From the IMG/VR virus record IMGVR_UViG_3300037210_000002, positions 1 through 25,785 of that record: a stretch of DNA of 25,785 nucleotides. The stretch is one strand, 5' to 3'. The number at the start of each line of letters is the position of its first letter. Positions within the stretch are counted from its first letter, which is position 1. This DNA comes from a virus. A program made the translations under genes and the position numbers. Below are positions 11,845 to 20,222 of the stretch, in pieces. A model generated the notes under the pieces. It saw nothing but the letters and a program-made list of their open reading frames with translations. It did not search any database and had not been told where the DNA came from.

Positions 11845-13127
11845 TGGGCTTCGAGCAGGCTGTCTATGATCGCCTGGCGGTAAGCGGCCCGCGGGGCTCC
11901 GTCCACATCCCCTACCCGCAGACATGGGCCAGTCCCGAGCATCGGCGGTTCTTCGAGAGCGAGTCGCCCGAGCTGTTGGGCAGCGGACAGATGGGCTCAG
12001 GCAAGAGCCGCGTGCTGGTAGAGAAAGCGTGGTGGCTCGGGCTCTCCTACCCCGGCGCCGAACTGGCGATCATCCGCAAGGTGCACAAAGACCTTGCGCT
12101 GACGACAGAGCGCACGTTCTGGACGGAGGTAGCCAAGCCTGAGCTACTCGTGCATCGCAACATGTCCGAGCATTGGGTGGACTTCGGCTCGCGCTCCAAA
12201 CCCTCAAGACTGTGGTTCTTGGGGCTTGACCACGACCCCACTACCGGGCAGCCGTCGAAGATCGGCTCGGCCAACCTGGACTGGGCAGGCGTAGATGAGG
12301 CGATCCAACTAGACCAAACAGACTGGATCATGGTCGGTGGCCGTATACGCAGACAGACGCTCCCGTACCGCCAGCTGGCAGCCGTGACGAACCCGGCATG
12401 GCCGCGCCACTGGCTCAAACTGCACTTCGCTCCTGGGGAGGGGCACGAGTACATCGACCTGCGCGATAACGCCTTCCTGCCCGACGACTACGCCGTGCGC
12501 CTTGCGTCGATGGGCGACTCAGCCGATGCCAAGCGACTCGCACAAGGGCTGTGGGTACAGGCAGAGGGCACGATCTGGACGCTCTCAGACTCGCAGATAC
12601 GGAGCGTCGAAGGTCCGTTCCGCCACGTCCATGCCGGCGTTGACTGGGGCTTCGTCCATGCGTTCGCGTGTGAGATCGTCGGGCAGGTTTCGGAGGGCAA
12701 GCTCTCAGTCCTGGCGGAGGTTTACGAGCACGGCGCGACCGTGGGCGACGTTATCCCGTACCTGATTGAGCTGCGCGACCGCTATGAAGTCGAGATGTTC
12801 TACGCGGACCCGTCCCAGCCGGAGCACATCCTCCAATGCCAGCGAGCAGGGATACCGATGCAGCCCGCGACAAACGATGTGCTGCCGGGCATCAACGCCG
12901 TGACCGAGGCCATCGCTCACGGCCTAACGGTAGCCCCGGCCTGCTCCGGCCTGCTCTCCGAGATGCCGGGCTACGTCTGGATGCCCGCCCGAGGCGGCGG
13001 CTTGCAGGAACGTCCGATTGAGGTTGGTGACGACGCTTGCGATGCGCTACGATATGCTGTAATGAGTTTTGGGCCTGGGGCAAACCCGTTCGCTCAGCCA
13101 CTGTCTTCGGCAGGGGGTATCGCTTAG
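11844..13127 (+). CDS. terL: Terminase large subunit, 427 aa
   Basis: The ATPase half has Walker A GSGQMGSGKS (46-55) and Walker B LDWAGVDEA with the D151-E152 pair. The RNase H-like nuclease half has GVDWGF (D267), FYADPSQPE (D322) and EVGDDACDALRYAV (about 393-406), the three acidic clusters of Terminase_3 / PBSX-type enzymes. It packages DNA into the prohead, driven by ATP, and makes the cuts at packaging start and end. The length is normal for the family and the start (TAATG) overlaps the small-terminase candidate. Confidence 0.97.
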   Translation: MGFEQAVYDRLAVSGPRGSVHIPYPQTWASPEHRRFFESESPELLGSGQMGSGKSRVLVEKAWWLGLSYPGAELAIIRKVHKDLALTTERTFWTEVAKPELLVHRNMSEHWVDFGSRSKPSRLWFLGLDHDPTTGQPSKIGSANLDWAGVDEAIQLDQTDWIMVGGRIRRQTLPYRQLAAVTNPAWPRHWLKLHFAPGEGHEYIDLRDNAFLPDDYAVRLASMGDSADAKRLAQGLWVQAEGTIWTLSDSQIRSVEGPFRHVHAGVDWGFVHAFACEIVGQVSEGKLSVLAEVYEHGATVGDVIPYLIELRDRYEVEMFYADPSQPEHILQCQRAGIPMQPATNDVLPGINAVTEAIAHGLTVAPACSGLLSEMPGYVWMPARGGGLQERPIEVGDDACDALRYAVMSFGPGANPFAQPLSSAGGIA

Positions 13128-13340
13128 ATGCCTGATCCAATCGATGTGAGCAAGCAGCCGCTCCTTTGGTCCGAGATGTTCCCGGGCTCCGCTCCGGCTG
13201 GAGTGCCGGACCTGGGCGACTCCGGGCCGATGCCGACAGGCTTCCACCAGAACACTCACAAGCTCCCGAGCCAGTGCCGACACCGGGGCAACCCTCCAGG
13301 TTATACGTGGTGTAAGGACTGTGGAACGAGGCTGACGTGA
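13128..13340 (+). CDS. Zinc-ribbon-like small protein, 70 aa
   Basis: ATG 13128 directly follows the terminase stop with no gap. The N-terminal part is Pro/Gly-rich and low complexity; the C-terminus CRHRGNPPGYTWCKDCGTRL has a C-x2-H type start and a C-x2-C pair, a plausible zinc ribbon. It ends in a GTGA overlap with the next gene. No role can be assigned beyond possible packaging or head-assembly accessory. Confidence 0.65.
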   Translation: MPDPIDVSKQPLLWSEMFPGSAPAGVPDLGDSGPMPTGFHQNTHKLPSQCRHRGNPPGYTWCKDCGTRLT

Positions 13341-13537
13341 GTAAGACCAAGCGCACCGGCCACGCCGCTCGTATCGCCGCGCTGGAGCGTGATGTGGCCC
13401 GTCTCCGCGCTCAACTGCCGAAGGAGATACATCACGCCGTGCGCACTGAGGTAAGAGTGGCGTTCAAAGAGGAACGTCCTTCCGTTATTGGGTTTCATAT
13501 GCTCGGTGCTGACTCCTACAGCGAGAAGGCCGAATGA
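13337..13537 (+). CDS. Small coiled-coil-like protein, 66 aa
   Basis: GTG 13337 overlaps the previous stop. The N-terminal half is a basic heptad-like helix (IAALERDVARLRAQLPKEI) and the rest is a mixed segment (VRTEVRVAFKEE). Length and look suit a small coiled-coil assembly accessory. No family is recognised. Confidence 0.65.
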   Translation: MSKTKRTGHAARIAALERDVARLRAQLPKEIHHAVRTEVRVAFKEERPSVIGFHMLGADSYSEKAE

Positions 13538-13710
13538 AGCTTGACAAGTTCGACCGCCTGATCCTCTCCGGCACGATAGCCGGCGCGGTAGGGTTCGGGC
13601 TCGTCTGGCTTCCCCTGGCTCTACTCTTTCTGGCAACTGAGGCGTTCAGCCTGGCAGCCGTAATCGACCGGCGAACCGTAGAGGAGCGCGGAGAGGGCAC
13701 CATGACGTGA
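13534..13710 (+). CDS. Small membrane protein, 58 aa
   Basis: ATG 13534 and the final TGA both sit in 4-nt overlaps. Residues 9-45 are hydrophobic (LILSGTIAGAVGFGLVWLPL, then LLFLATEAFSLAAVI), predicted as one or two membrane helices, with a charged C-terminus. It lies between the terminase and portal genes, an unusual place for a membrane protein. No role is assigned. Confidence 0.65.
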   Translation: MKLDKFDRLILSGTIAGAVGFGLVWLPLALLFLATEAFSLAAVIDRRTVEERGEGTMT

Positions 13711-16331
13711 GTCTGCTAGTCCCTCAGCGGCGCGTGGAAACGGCGCTTCCTCCCGCCGGTCCCGTCAAGGCCGGTCCCGTTGGTCCTGGGGCGGGACCGC
13801 TTCTCACCGAGTACGCTCTGAACACCGTACTCAAGCGCTCCCCTCAGCAGCTGATGGCGCAGTCGGCCACGCTCTGGCGTGAGGTGTCCTGGATACGCGC
13901 AGCCGAGCGAGTTATATCCGGCGCTATCGCGGGCTCACCTATCCCCGGCGGCGAGGGCAAGGTGGGCTGGCACCTGGAGGACCCGGACGGTGAGACGATA
14001 GACGACACGTATGCGGACCCGCGAGCGAAGGAAGCCTATACGCTGCTGAGCAACCCGCAGGCCAACACGGAAGGCCAGCGGTTATCTCGCCGGGCCATGT
14101 GGAGCCTGACTTCGAGGCACATGGGCATCTGCGGGTCATCGTTCTGGTACAAAGACCAGGTGGACGCCTACGGCATCCCCGCGTCGTATCTCTACATCCG
14201 ACCGGACCGCCTCACGCCGATGACGGATGACGACGGCAACCTGGCCTACTGGCTGCTCGACGCGGACAAGCGTGGCCAGAAGCCGCAACGTCTGGAGATC
14301 GCGGACCTGTTGCAGTTCAACCTGGAGGAGCCGGATGAGGGTTTCTTCGGCGTCGGGTTGGTTGTATCGGCGATCAATAAAATCCAGTTCGGTCAGGCGC
14401 TGGATCGGCACGCTACTTCCGTCGTTGCCTCCGGTGGGCGGCTCTCGGGCATCATCAGCCCGAAGCAGGGCGTCATCGATAACGACAACATCTACCAGCA
14501 GCTTGTCCGCGACTGGCGGAACATCACCGAGCAGCCGGACGCCGCCAAGCGCGCTCAGGTAGTCCGCTATCCCATCGAGTTCACCAAGACCGTCGCGGAC
14601 ATGCAGCAGCTAGAGGTTGTCAAGCTGCTTACGAATAACCGCGACGAACTGCTTGAGCTGTGGGGTGTGCCACTCTCGCAGATCGGCGGTAACTCTCCGG
14701 CCGGGCTCAACAGCGGTGACGTGCGCAAGTACGACCGCGCCGCGTTGATACAGAACGCCGTCGAGCCGCGCTGCGACGTGATGACCGAAGCGATCCAGAC
14801 CGACCTGAACTGCTGGACCGGCTACCTTGGTTGGGCTCCGAAGTTCGTGTTCGACGTACCGCAGTTCTCGGACGACTCCGCTCGTCACGATCTCGTTGAC
14901 AAGGACAAGATCGTGCCAATGAAGGGCTGGGAGCGCCGTGCTCAGATCGGTCTGGACCCTCTCGGTCCCGGAGTCCTGGACGCGCAGGGTCGGCCGATTG
15001 ATGACGTGGTGCTGATCTTCGGCGGCGCCTCGGGGATGACCGAGATCGGCATCGGTCCGAGCGCTGCCAGTACGGGCGTTATCGCGGGTGCGCAGGACAC
15101 CTCCGCAGAGTCGCCGAGTCCGGCGGAAGAGGCGGCAGCCGCGCGTGCGCCGAGGGTCACCCCACCGCCTATAGCCAAGGCGAAGCAGCTTTCCCAGGAT
15201 GCGTACGTGAAGCTTGTAACGGTCGATCTGGCCCATCAGTACCCGTCGAAGCTGCTGGATTGGGTGAAGATGTGCACCTGGGAGTTCGATCCTTCCGTCA
15301 AGCTCAAGCGTATCGACATGACCAAGACGCCCACCGAGCTGGCGGGGAATGTCGTGGGAGCGATTGACGCGGCGCTCAAGGTCGGAGCCGATATCGATCC
15401 GCTCGTACTCGTGTCCCTTCCGTCTAAGGCGAAGATGCCCATCGCGAACGGCAATCACCGCGCCGCTGCCGCGGTAGCGCAGGGGATCAAGAAGGTCCAG
15501 GCGTACATCGGCTCCGCTTCCGTGGCGAACGAGCAGGATGTTCTCGATGCCATAACCGAGATGCAGGAACCGAAGTACACCGAGAAGGGCAAGGCCGATC
15601 TTGGCAGCGCTATGCGCGGCTTCCGTACCGGGCTGGAGCTAGAGGTCAAGCCGAAGCTCCTGGCGTCCGCAGCGCGGGTTTTGGCCGCTCAGAAGCAGTC
15701 CGTACTCGGAGAGGTGCGACTCCACTACGCTCACGTCCTTAGCCATCCGAAGGACTCTTCCGTATGGTGGAAGCCGGATTGGGACGCGCAGATGATGGCC
15801 GCGCTCTCCGGCTCTTACGAGGCCATCGGGTCGCAGGTAGCGGCGCAGGTGAACGCCCACAAGGCGGACTTAGGGGTGGCGTTCGGGCCTGCCGTGCCTG
15901 TTCCTCCGAGAGTCATTGCGTCGATTCTCACGAAGGCCGCGGCGCGGGTAAAGGGCATCAACGAGACTACTCGTGACGATCTGACGGCCCTAATCGCTCA
16001 GGGCGCGAAGGACGGTTTGTCTCCAGCGGCGCTGGGAGACGCTATCGGGGCTTACACGGGCTGGGATGAGTACCGCTCCGAGCGCATCGCCACGACGGAA
16101 CTGGCCCGGGCGTACAACGACGCCGCGCTGGGTTCCTACCGTGAGGCCGGGGTGGAGATGGTCCAGGCGGACGACGCCTGCACCTGCGACGAGTGCCAGG
16201 CGGCTTTCGGGGACTCGCCGGTCATGTCGATGGACGACGCTGACGGGATAGAGGACCACCCGAACGGGACGCTGGAGTGGATACCCATCGTGTCCGAAGA
16301 GGTAGACGATAGCGAGGTCACCGATGAGTAG
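13707..16331 (+). CDS. Portal protein fused to ParB-like and MuF-like domains, 874 aa
   Basis: Residues about 35-440 are an HK97-type portal (FWYKDQ, LYIRPDRLTP, DLLQFNLEEPD, LLTNNRDELLELWGVPLSQI). A Pro/Ala-rich linker (about 465-495) leads to a ParB/Srx-type fold (500-602) marked by IANGNHRAAAAVAQGIKKVQAYIG spread over 579-602. Residues about 640-865 are a MuF-like head morphogenesis domain with SERIATTELARAYNDAALGS (791-810) and C825-T-C-D-E-C830. The portal forms the packaging channel at the capsid vertex; MuF domains aid head assembly and may be ejected with DNA. Start GTG 13707 overlaps the upstream stop. A portal-MuF fusion is unusual but known; the central ParB-like domain is the more novel part. 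Confidence 0.88.
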   Translation: MSLLVPQRRVETALPPAGPVKAGPVGPGAGPLLTEYALNTVLKRSPQQLMAQSATLWREVSWIRAAERVISGAIAGSPIPGGEGKVGWHLEDPDGETIDDTYADPRAKEAYTLLSNPQANTEGQRLSRRAMWSLTSRHMGICGSSFWYKDQVDAYGIPASYLYIRPDRLTPMTDDDGNLAYWLLDADKRGQKPQRLEIADLLQFNLEEPDEGFFGVGLVVSAINKIQFGQALDRHATSVVASGGRLSGIISPKQGVIDNDNIYQQLVRDWRNITEQPDAAKRAQVVRYPIEFTKTVADMQQLEVVKLLTNNRDELLELWGVPLSQIGGNSPAGLNSGDVRKYDRAALIQNAVEPRCDVMTEAIQTDLNCWTGYLGWAPKFVFDVPQFSDDSARHDLVDKDKIVPMKGWERRAQIGLDPLGPGVLDAQGRPIDDVVLIFGGASGMTEIGIGPSAASTGVIAGAQDTSAESPSPAEEAAAARAPRVTPPPIAKAKQLSQDAYVKLVTVDLAHQYPSKLLDWVKMCTWEFDPSVKLKRIDMTKTPTELAGNVVGAIDAALKVGADIDPLVLVSLPSKAKMPIANGNHRAAAAVAQGIKKVQAYIGSASVANEQDVLDAITEMQEPKYTEKGKADLGSAMRGFRTGLELEVKPKLLASAARVLAAQKQSVLGEVRLHYAHVLSHPKDSSVWWKPDWDAQMMAALSGSYEAIGSQVAAQVNAHKADLGVAFGPAVPVPPRVIASILTKAAARVKGINETTRDDLTALIAQGAKDGLSPAALGDAIGAYTGWDEYRSERIATTELARAYNDAALGSYREAGVEMVQADDACTCDECQAAFGDSPVMSMDDADGIEDHPNGTLEWIPIVSEEVDDSEVTDE

Positions 16332-17157
16332 CATGAAGGCGGGGGAGCTCAAGGCTGAGCCGTTCGACACCGGGCAGCTGGATCGCTGGCTGGCCGGTAA
16401 GCGACCGCGAAGAGTCCTGGTGGCTCCCTATGGCGGCAAGCTCAAGGCGTCGTTGTTCGGCTACCCCGACGATGAATACGGACGCGACCTCGACGGCGAA
16501 TACTTCCACCCCGATCTACCGGACGCTAAGGCAACTGACTTCTTCGGTTCGGACCGGATGCGCGTAAACCGGGACCGGCTGGTGGACTGGCACCACGTCA
16601 CGTTCATGGGCCAAAAGGACCCAATGAAGACGATGAAGGGTGCCGTTCTCGGCAAGGTCGTACTCGATGCCGGCGCGGAAGCTGATGGGCTCTGGGCCGA
16701 CTGGTGGGCCAACGCCGGAGAGGACCGCCGCCGTCTGGTGGCGTACCTGGAGCGCAAGTCGGTGCCGCTCTACAATTCCACTCAGCCGATCCAGGGCGGC
16801 ATCAAGTACGGCAAGGCCGGCGCGATAGACGTTTGGCCGATCCGCTTCGACACGATCACTACCGCACCTCAGAATGAACTGGCGGCGGTGCCGGCGCTCA
16901 AAGCGCTACTCGCCGACCCCTCTTACAGCGACTTTAGCGGGACGGCCCTGGCGGCTGCTCTCGCAGAGTCAGATGACCTCGACGCGTACCTGGCAGGGAC
17001 CTCGGAAACGGGCCAACTGTCGGCAAAGGCCGGGCGAGTCTTGTCAACCAAGACCCGGACGCAGTTGTACGAACTAGCGCGACAGCTCAGCGAGTTTGTC
17101 CGCAAGTACGATCCGACTGTGCCACCCCTAGAGGTACCAGACGATGCCAAGCACTGA
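16324..17157 (+). CDS. Capsid maturation protease candidate, 277 aa
   Basis: Position between portal and major capsid is where the prohead protease normally lies. The N-terminal two thirds is a compact alpha/beta region (DRLVDWHHVTF, MKGAVLGKVVLDAGAEADGL, GAIDVWPIRFDTITT) and the C-terminus carries SAKAGRVLSTKTRTQLYELA, a segment often seen at the end of prohead proteases. A His (H90 or H91) and Ser candidates exist, but the catalytic residues cannot be fixed by eye. ATG 16324 overlaps the portal stop by 8 nt with GAGGTCACC upstream. A scaffold or head protein is the alternative. Confidence 0.68.
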   Translation: MSSMKAGELKAEPFDTGQLDRWLAGKRPRRVLVAPYGGKLKASLFGYPDDEYGRDLDGEYFHPDLPDAKATDFFGSDRMRVNRDRLVDWHHVTFMGQKDPMKTMKGAVLGKVVLDAGAEADGLWADWWANAGEDRRRLVAYLERKSVPLYNSTQPIQGGIKYGKAGAIDVWPIRFDTITTAPQNELAAVPALKALLADPSYSDFSGTALAAALAESDDLDAYLAGTSETGQLSAKAGRVLSTKTRTQLYELARQLSEFVRKYDPTVPPLEVPDDAKH

Positions 17158-18652
17158 GCAAGACCCCCTGAACGAAACCATGACGGGTCTGCTCGCCGAG
17201 ATGCGAAAGATCACGGCGCAGCAGGAGTCCGGGGGCAAGACAGACATCACGGTGAAAGCCAAGGCCGATACCGTGAAGGCGCTCAACGAAGAGCGCGAGA
17301 AGCTCTCCAAGAAGGAGCGCAAGGAAGCCAAGGCCAAGGCGAAGGACGCCCAGGCCGAGATGGACGAGCGCTTCCGCCGGATCATGCGCGACGAGTTGCA
17401 CGGCGTGCGTGCTCCGAGCCTCAAGATCGGCAAGGCGGATATAGAGAAGGAGCCGAAGGGTCGCATCAAGGCCGGTGCCGTGCAGCGTCCGTTCCGGCCT
17501 TTCGCCAAGGCGTTCCGCGACTACCATGCCGGAGAACTGTTCGAAGCGATGGCCGCTGCCAAGGGCATGCCGCTCTTCGGTCTGGACGACGGCATGGGCG
17601 GCGTCTCGCTGGAGATGCAGCTTCGTGGGAAGGCACGGTTGGGGCAGTTGCTCCGCTATGCCGACTCGCCGGGCTTCGGCATGATCGCCGCGAAGGCGAC
17701 ACTCGGTGCCACCGCGGCTACGGGCGGATACGTTCTGCCCAACAACCTCGTTGACTCCGTGATCAAGCCGAACGTCCAGGAAGCGTTTTACTCGAAGCTC
17801 TGCACGCTGCGCTCCGGCGTGGCGGTCCGTGGAGTGGATCAGCCGTATCGCTCAGATACGACTACCCGCGCACAGATGCAGAACTGGGGTGCAACCAAGG
17901 AGAACCGGAACGAGGCCTACGGCTCGTACACGGCTACCCTCGGCACGATGGCGCTCATATACGATGTCGGGAAGCAGTACTTAAGGTTCTCTGCCGGCTC
18001 GGCAGAGGAAGACGTGATGAACGAACTTGCCAGGGCGCACGGCCTCGGTGAGAACTACGAAGTCATCGCCGGTCCGGGTACCGGCTCCTCGACTCCGGGC
18101 GTCAACGATCCGTGCTACGGCGTGTATCCGGCTCTTGTAGCCGGCATCGCCACCTTCCAGACAACAGGCTTCACCGCCGCGAACGGCACGATACTCGGCT
18201 CTGCGGGCAAGGGCTTCTCGCTCATGCTCAAGGCGCTGGCAAAGCGTGCTCGCCGGGCGACGGCCATTGTCATCGACGCTGGCCCGTATTGGGACCTTCT
18301 GGGACAGGGCACGGACACCGCCGGATTCTTCGTTCCGGCTGTTGAGTCCGCGACCACGATCTCGGGTTTCCAGCGGACCCCGGACGGCACGCTGATGTGG
18401 CATGGCGTCCCGATCTTCTCCGACGCCAACCTGGACGCCAACACGGGCGTCTCCGGCACGGCGATAGCCGGTCAGTGGGACATGCTCAAGCTGTATCGCG
18501 GAGTCGAGTTCCGCATCGACACCTCCGACCAGTCTGGTACCCGTTGGGACCAGAACCTGGTGGGATACCGCGGAGAGCAGGAATTTGGAATCAACGCCGG
18601 TTCTGCTGTCGCGGTTGGAGCGTTCCAGTACCTGACGGGTCTGGTTCCGTAA
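17144..18652 (+). CDS. HK97-fold major capsid protein, 502 aa
   Basis: Residues 1-185 are a lysine/glutamate-rich helical N-terminal region (EEREKLSKKERKEAKAKAKD at 49-68) resembling the delta or scaffold domain removed during HK97-type maturation. The mature fold begins around GATAATGGYVLPNNLVDSVI (188-207), typical of this family, followed by the expected long beta-rich body with a C-terminal LVGYRGEQEFGIN. ATG 17144 overlaps the protease gene by 14 nt, with GAGGT upstream. A hairpin follows the stop. It forms the capsid shell; the neighbouring sugar genes make it a plausible glycan acceptor. Confidence 0.93.
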   Translation: MPSTEQDPLNETMTGLLAEMRKITAQQESGGKTDITVKAKADTVKALNEEREKLSKKERKEAKAKAKDAQAEMDERFRRIMRDELHGVRAPSLKIGKADIEKEPKGRIKAGAVQRPFRPFAKAFRDYHAGELFEAMAAAKGMPLFGLDDGMGGVSLEMQLRGKARLGQLLRYADSPGFGMIAAKATLGATAATGGYVLPNNLVDSVIKPNVQEAFYSKLCTLRSGVAVRGVDQPYRSDTTTRAQMQNWGATKENRNEAYGSYTATLGTMALIYDVGKQYLRFSAGSAEEDVMNELARAHGLGENYEVIAGPGTGSSTPGVNDPCYGVYPALVAGIATFQTTGFTAANGTILGSAGKGFSLMLKALAKRARRATAIVIDAGPYWDLLGQGTDTAGFFVPAVESATTISGFQRTPDGTLMWHGVPIFSDANLDANTGVSGTAIAGQWDMLKLYRGVEFRIDTSDQSGTRWDQNLVGYRGEQEFGINAGSAVAVGAFQYLTGLVP

Positions 18653-18666
18653 GCCTTTAGCCAATC

Positions 18667-18699
18667 GTGGGGGCCGCTCGCGCTCCGGTCGGCCCCCAC
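18667..18699 (+). terminator. Hairpin after the capsid gene, possible partial terminator
   Basis: A perfect 10-bp stem (GTGGGGGCCG at 18667-18676 paired with CGGCCCCCAC at 18690-18699) with a 13-nt loop starts 14 nt after the capsid stop and ends 17 nt before the next start. There is no T-run after it, so it would be a leaky terminator, an mRNA-stabilising hairpin or a processing site. Either would let the capsid protein be made at higher level than the downstream sugar genes. Confidence 0.6.
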
Positions 18700-18716
18700 C
18701 TAAACGGAGCGCACCG

Positions 18717-19331
18717 ATGATCACCTTGTGCATGCTCGTGAAGGACCCGCCGCTGGATCGGTTGGTAGCGCTGCTCGAATACGTCAAGCCGCTCATCGTC
18801 CAGACGGTGGCCGTGGTCGATGACCGCACCGATCCGAGAGCCTTCCTGGCGATGTCGGGCTGGGGCATAGAACTGGTCCCCTTTACCTGGGTGGACGACT
18901 TCTCGGCCGCGCGTAACGCGGCGCTCCCCTACGCCAAGGGCGACTGGATACTCCACCTGGACCCGGATGAGCTGCCGAGCGCCGACATGATGACGTTCCT
19001 CTCGATGGTGGATCGCTCGCCGTGGAGCGACGTGGAGTGGCAGGGTTCGACTTATCCCGCACCGCGCGGCTATCTGTTCTTTACCCGCAACTTCTACGAC
19101 GCCAAGCGAGGCGAGGAATACGAAGAGCACTGGCACTGCCGGCTCTTCCGTACCGCCTCTGGACGCTGGTACAAGCCCGTCCACGAGCAGGTCGCACTGG
19201 ACGATCTGCCGGAGAGCCGAACCCGCGGAACCTCGCTGCTTCCGAAAGCTCCCCGCGGCGCGTGTCTGATCCACTCCCGCATGAACGACTACCGGAAGGA
19301 CGAGCAGTACGCCTCGCTGGGTGCGCTATGA
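18717..19331 (+). CDS. Glycosyltransferase family 2-like protein, 204 aa
   Basis: A compact GT-A fold pattern is seen: LCMLVKD start, VVDDRTDP (33-40), DDFSAARNAAL (60-70, in the position of the D-x-S-x-A-x-R motif), then ILHLDPDE (78-85, the metal/sugar-nucleotide DxD-like motif) and VHE (155-157). It is expected to move a sugar from an NDP-sugar to an acceptor. ATG 18717 has GGAG upstream. This is the first gene of the sugar cassette and lies directly behind the capsid gene. Confidence 0.85.
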   Translation: MITLCMLVKDPPLDRLVALLEYVKPLIVQTVAVVDDRTDPRAFLAMSGWGIELVPFTWVDDFSAARNAALPYAKGDWILHLDPDELPSADMMTFLSMVDRSPWSDVEWQGSTYPAPRGYLFFTRNFYDAKRGEEYEEHWHCRLFRTASGRWYKPVHEQVALDDLPESRTRGTSLLPKAPRGACLIHSRMNDYRKDEQYASLGAL

Positions 19332-20218
19332 GAGTCCTGATTACCGGCGTTGCGGGGTTTATCGGCTCCCGTCTCGCAGAGGCCTTGCTGGCCCACGGCC
19401 ACGAGGTATCCGGCATCGACAACCTCTCGACGGGCGTAGCCGCGAACATCCCCTCGGATGTGAGGTTCATGCTAGGGGATATCGCAGAGGCTCCGCTGAC
19501 AGGCCGCTGGGATGTGATCTATCACTGCGCTGCGTCATATAAGGACCGCGATGCCTGGGAGCGTGACGCCCGGACGAACGTACTCGGGACGATCCGGGTC
19601 ATCCGAGAGGCGCAGCGGGTCGGCGCAAAGATCGTCTACTTTCAGACCTCGCTCTGTTACGGCCCAACTACGGGGCTCATCCGCCCGGGTTGGCCTCTCA
19701 ACCCTCAGGGTTCCTATGCCGTCTCCAAGACCGCCGGAGAGTCGTACATCCGTGACTCCGGCGTGGACTTCGTGAGTCTCCGACTGGCGAACATGTACGG
19801 CCCGCGCAATCTCTCGGGTCCGGTTCCGACGTTCTACAAGCGGCTGTCCGAAGCCCGAGAGTGCACCATCGTCGATTCGCGCCGGGACTATGTGTACGTC
19901 GATGATCTGGTGTGGTTAGCAGTGAAGGCTGCGACTGTGGGCCACGGCGTATACCACGTCAGTTCCGGCGGCGACTACAGCATCGCGGAGCTTTATCTGT
20001 CCGTAGCCGCCGCGATGGGCATAGAAGTCGCGCCGCCAGTCCTGCAAGCGCGCGGCCCCGATGACGTAGCGACTCTGCTGCTGGACTCCTGCGAGACGAA
20101 GAGCGAGTTCGGCTGGATCGCCATGACTCCGTTGCACGAGGGCATCCGTAAGGCCGTTGACTGGTACCAGAGTCACCCGATCACGGAGACGTATACCCAT
20201 CTAGCAATGAAAGGATAG
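19328..20218 (+). CDS. NAD-dependent sugar epimerase/dehydratase, 296 aa
   Basis: An extended short-chain dehydrogenase/reductase: GVAGFIG (7-13, NAD(P)-binding G-x2-G-x2-G), DIAEA (51-55), S108 with Y130-x3-K134 (YAVSK), and RDYVYVDD (186-193), the motif common in NDP-sugar epimerases and dehydratases. It probably makes or modifies the activated sugar used by the neighbouring transferases; exact sugar and reaction (4-epimerase, dehydratase or other) cannot be read from sequence. The start overlaps the first transferase gene in an ATGA arrangement, choosing 19328 over the longer frame. Confidence 0.93.
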   Translation: MRVLITGVAGFIGSRLAEALLAHGHEVSGIDNLSTGVAANIPSDVRFMLGDIAEAPLTGRWDVIYHCAASYKDRDAWERDARTNVLGTIRVIREAQRVGAKIVYFQTSLCYGPTTGLIRPGWPLNPQGSYAVSKTAGESYIRDSGVDFVSLRLANMYGPRNLSGPVPTFYKRLSEARECTIVDSRRDYVYVDDLVWLAVKAATVGHGVYHVSSGGDYSIAELYLSVAAAMGIEVAPPVLQARGPDDVATLLLDSCETKSEFGWIAMTPLHEGIRKAVDWYQSHPITETYTHLAMKG

Positions 20219-20222
20219 TCCG

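Noticed and set aside
14610-15458. 282-residue minus-strand ORF
   Set aside because: Low-complexity His/Arg/Leu shadow within the portal fusion, with no start signals or domain pattern.
19022-20218. 398-residue version of the epimerase starting at 19022
   Set aside because: The extra 102 N-terminal residues overlap the first transferase gene and are Arg-rich shadow; the NAD-binding motif begins right after ATG 19328.
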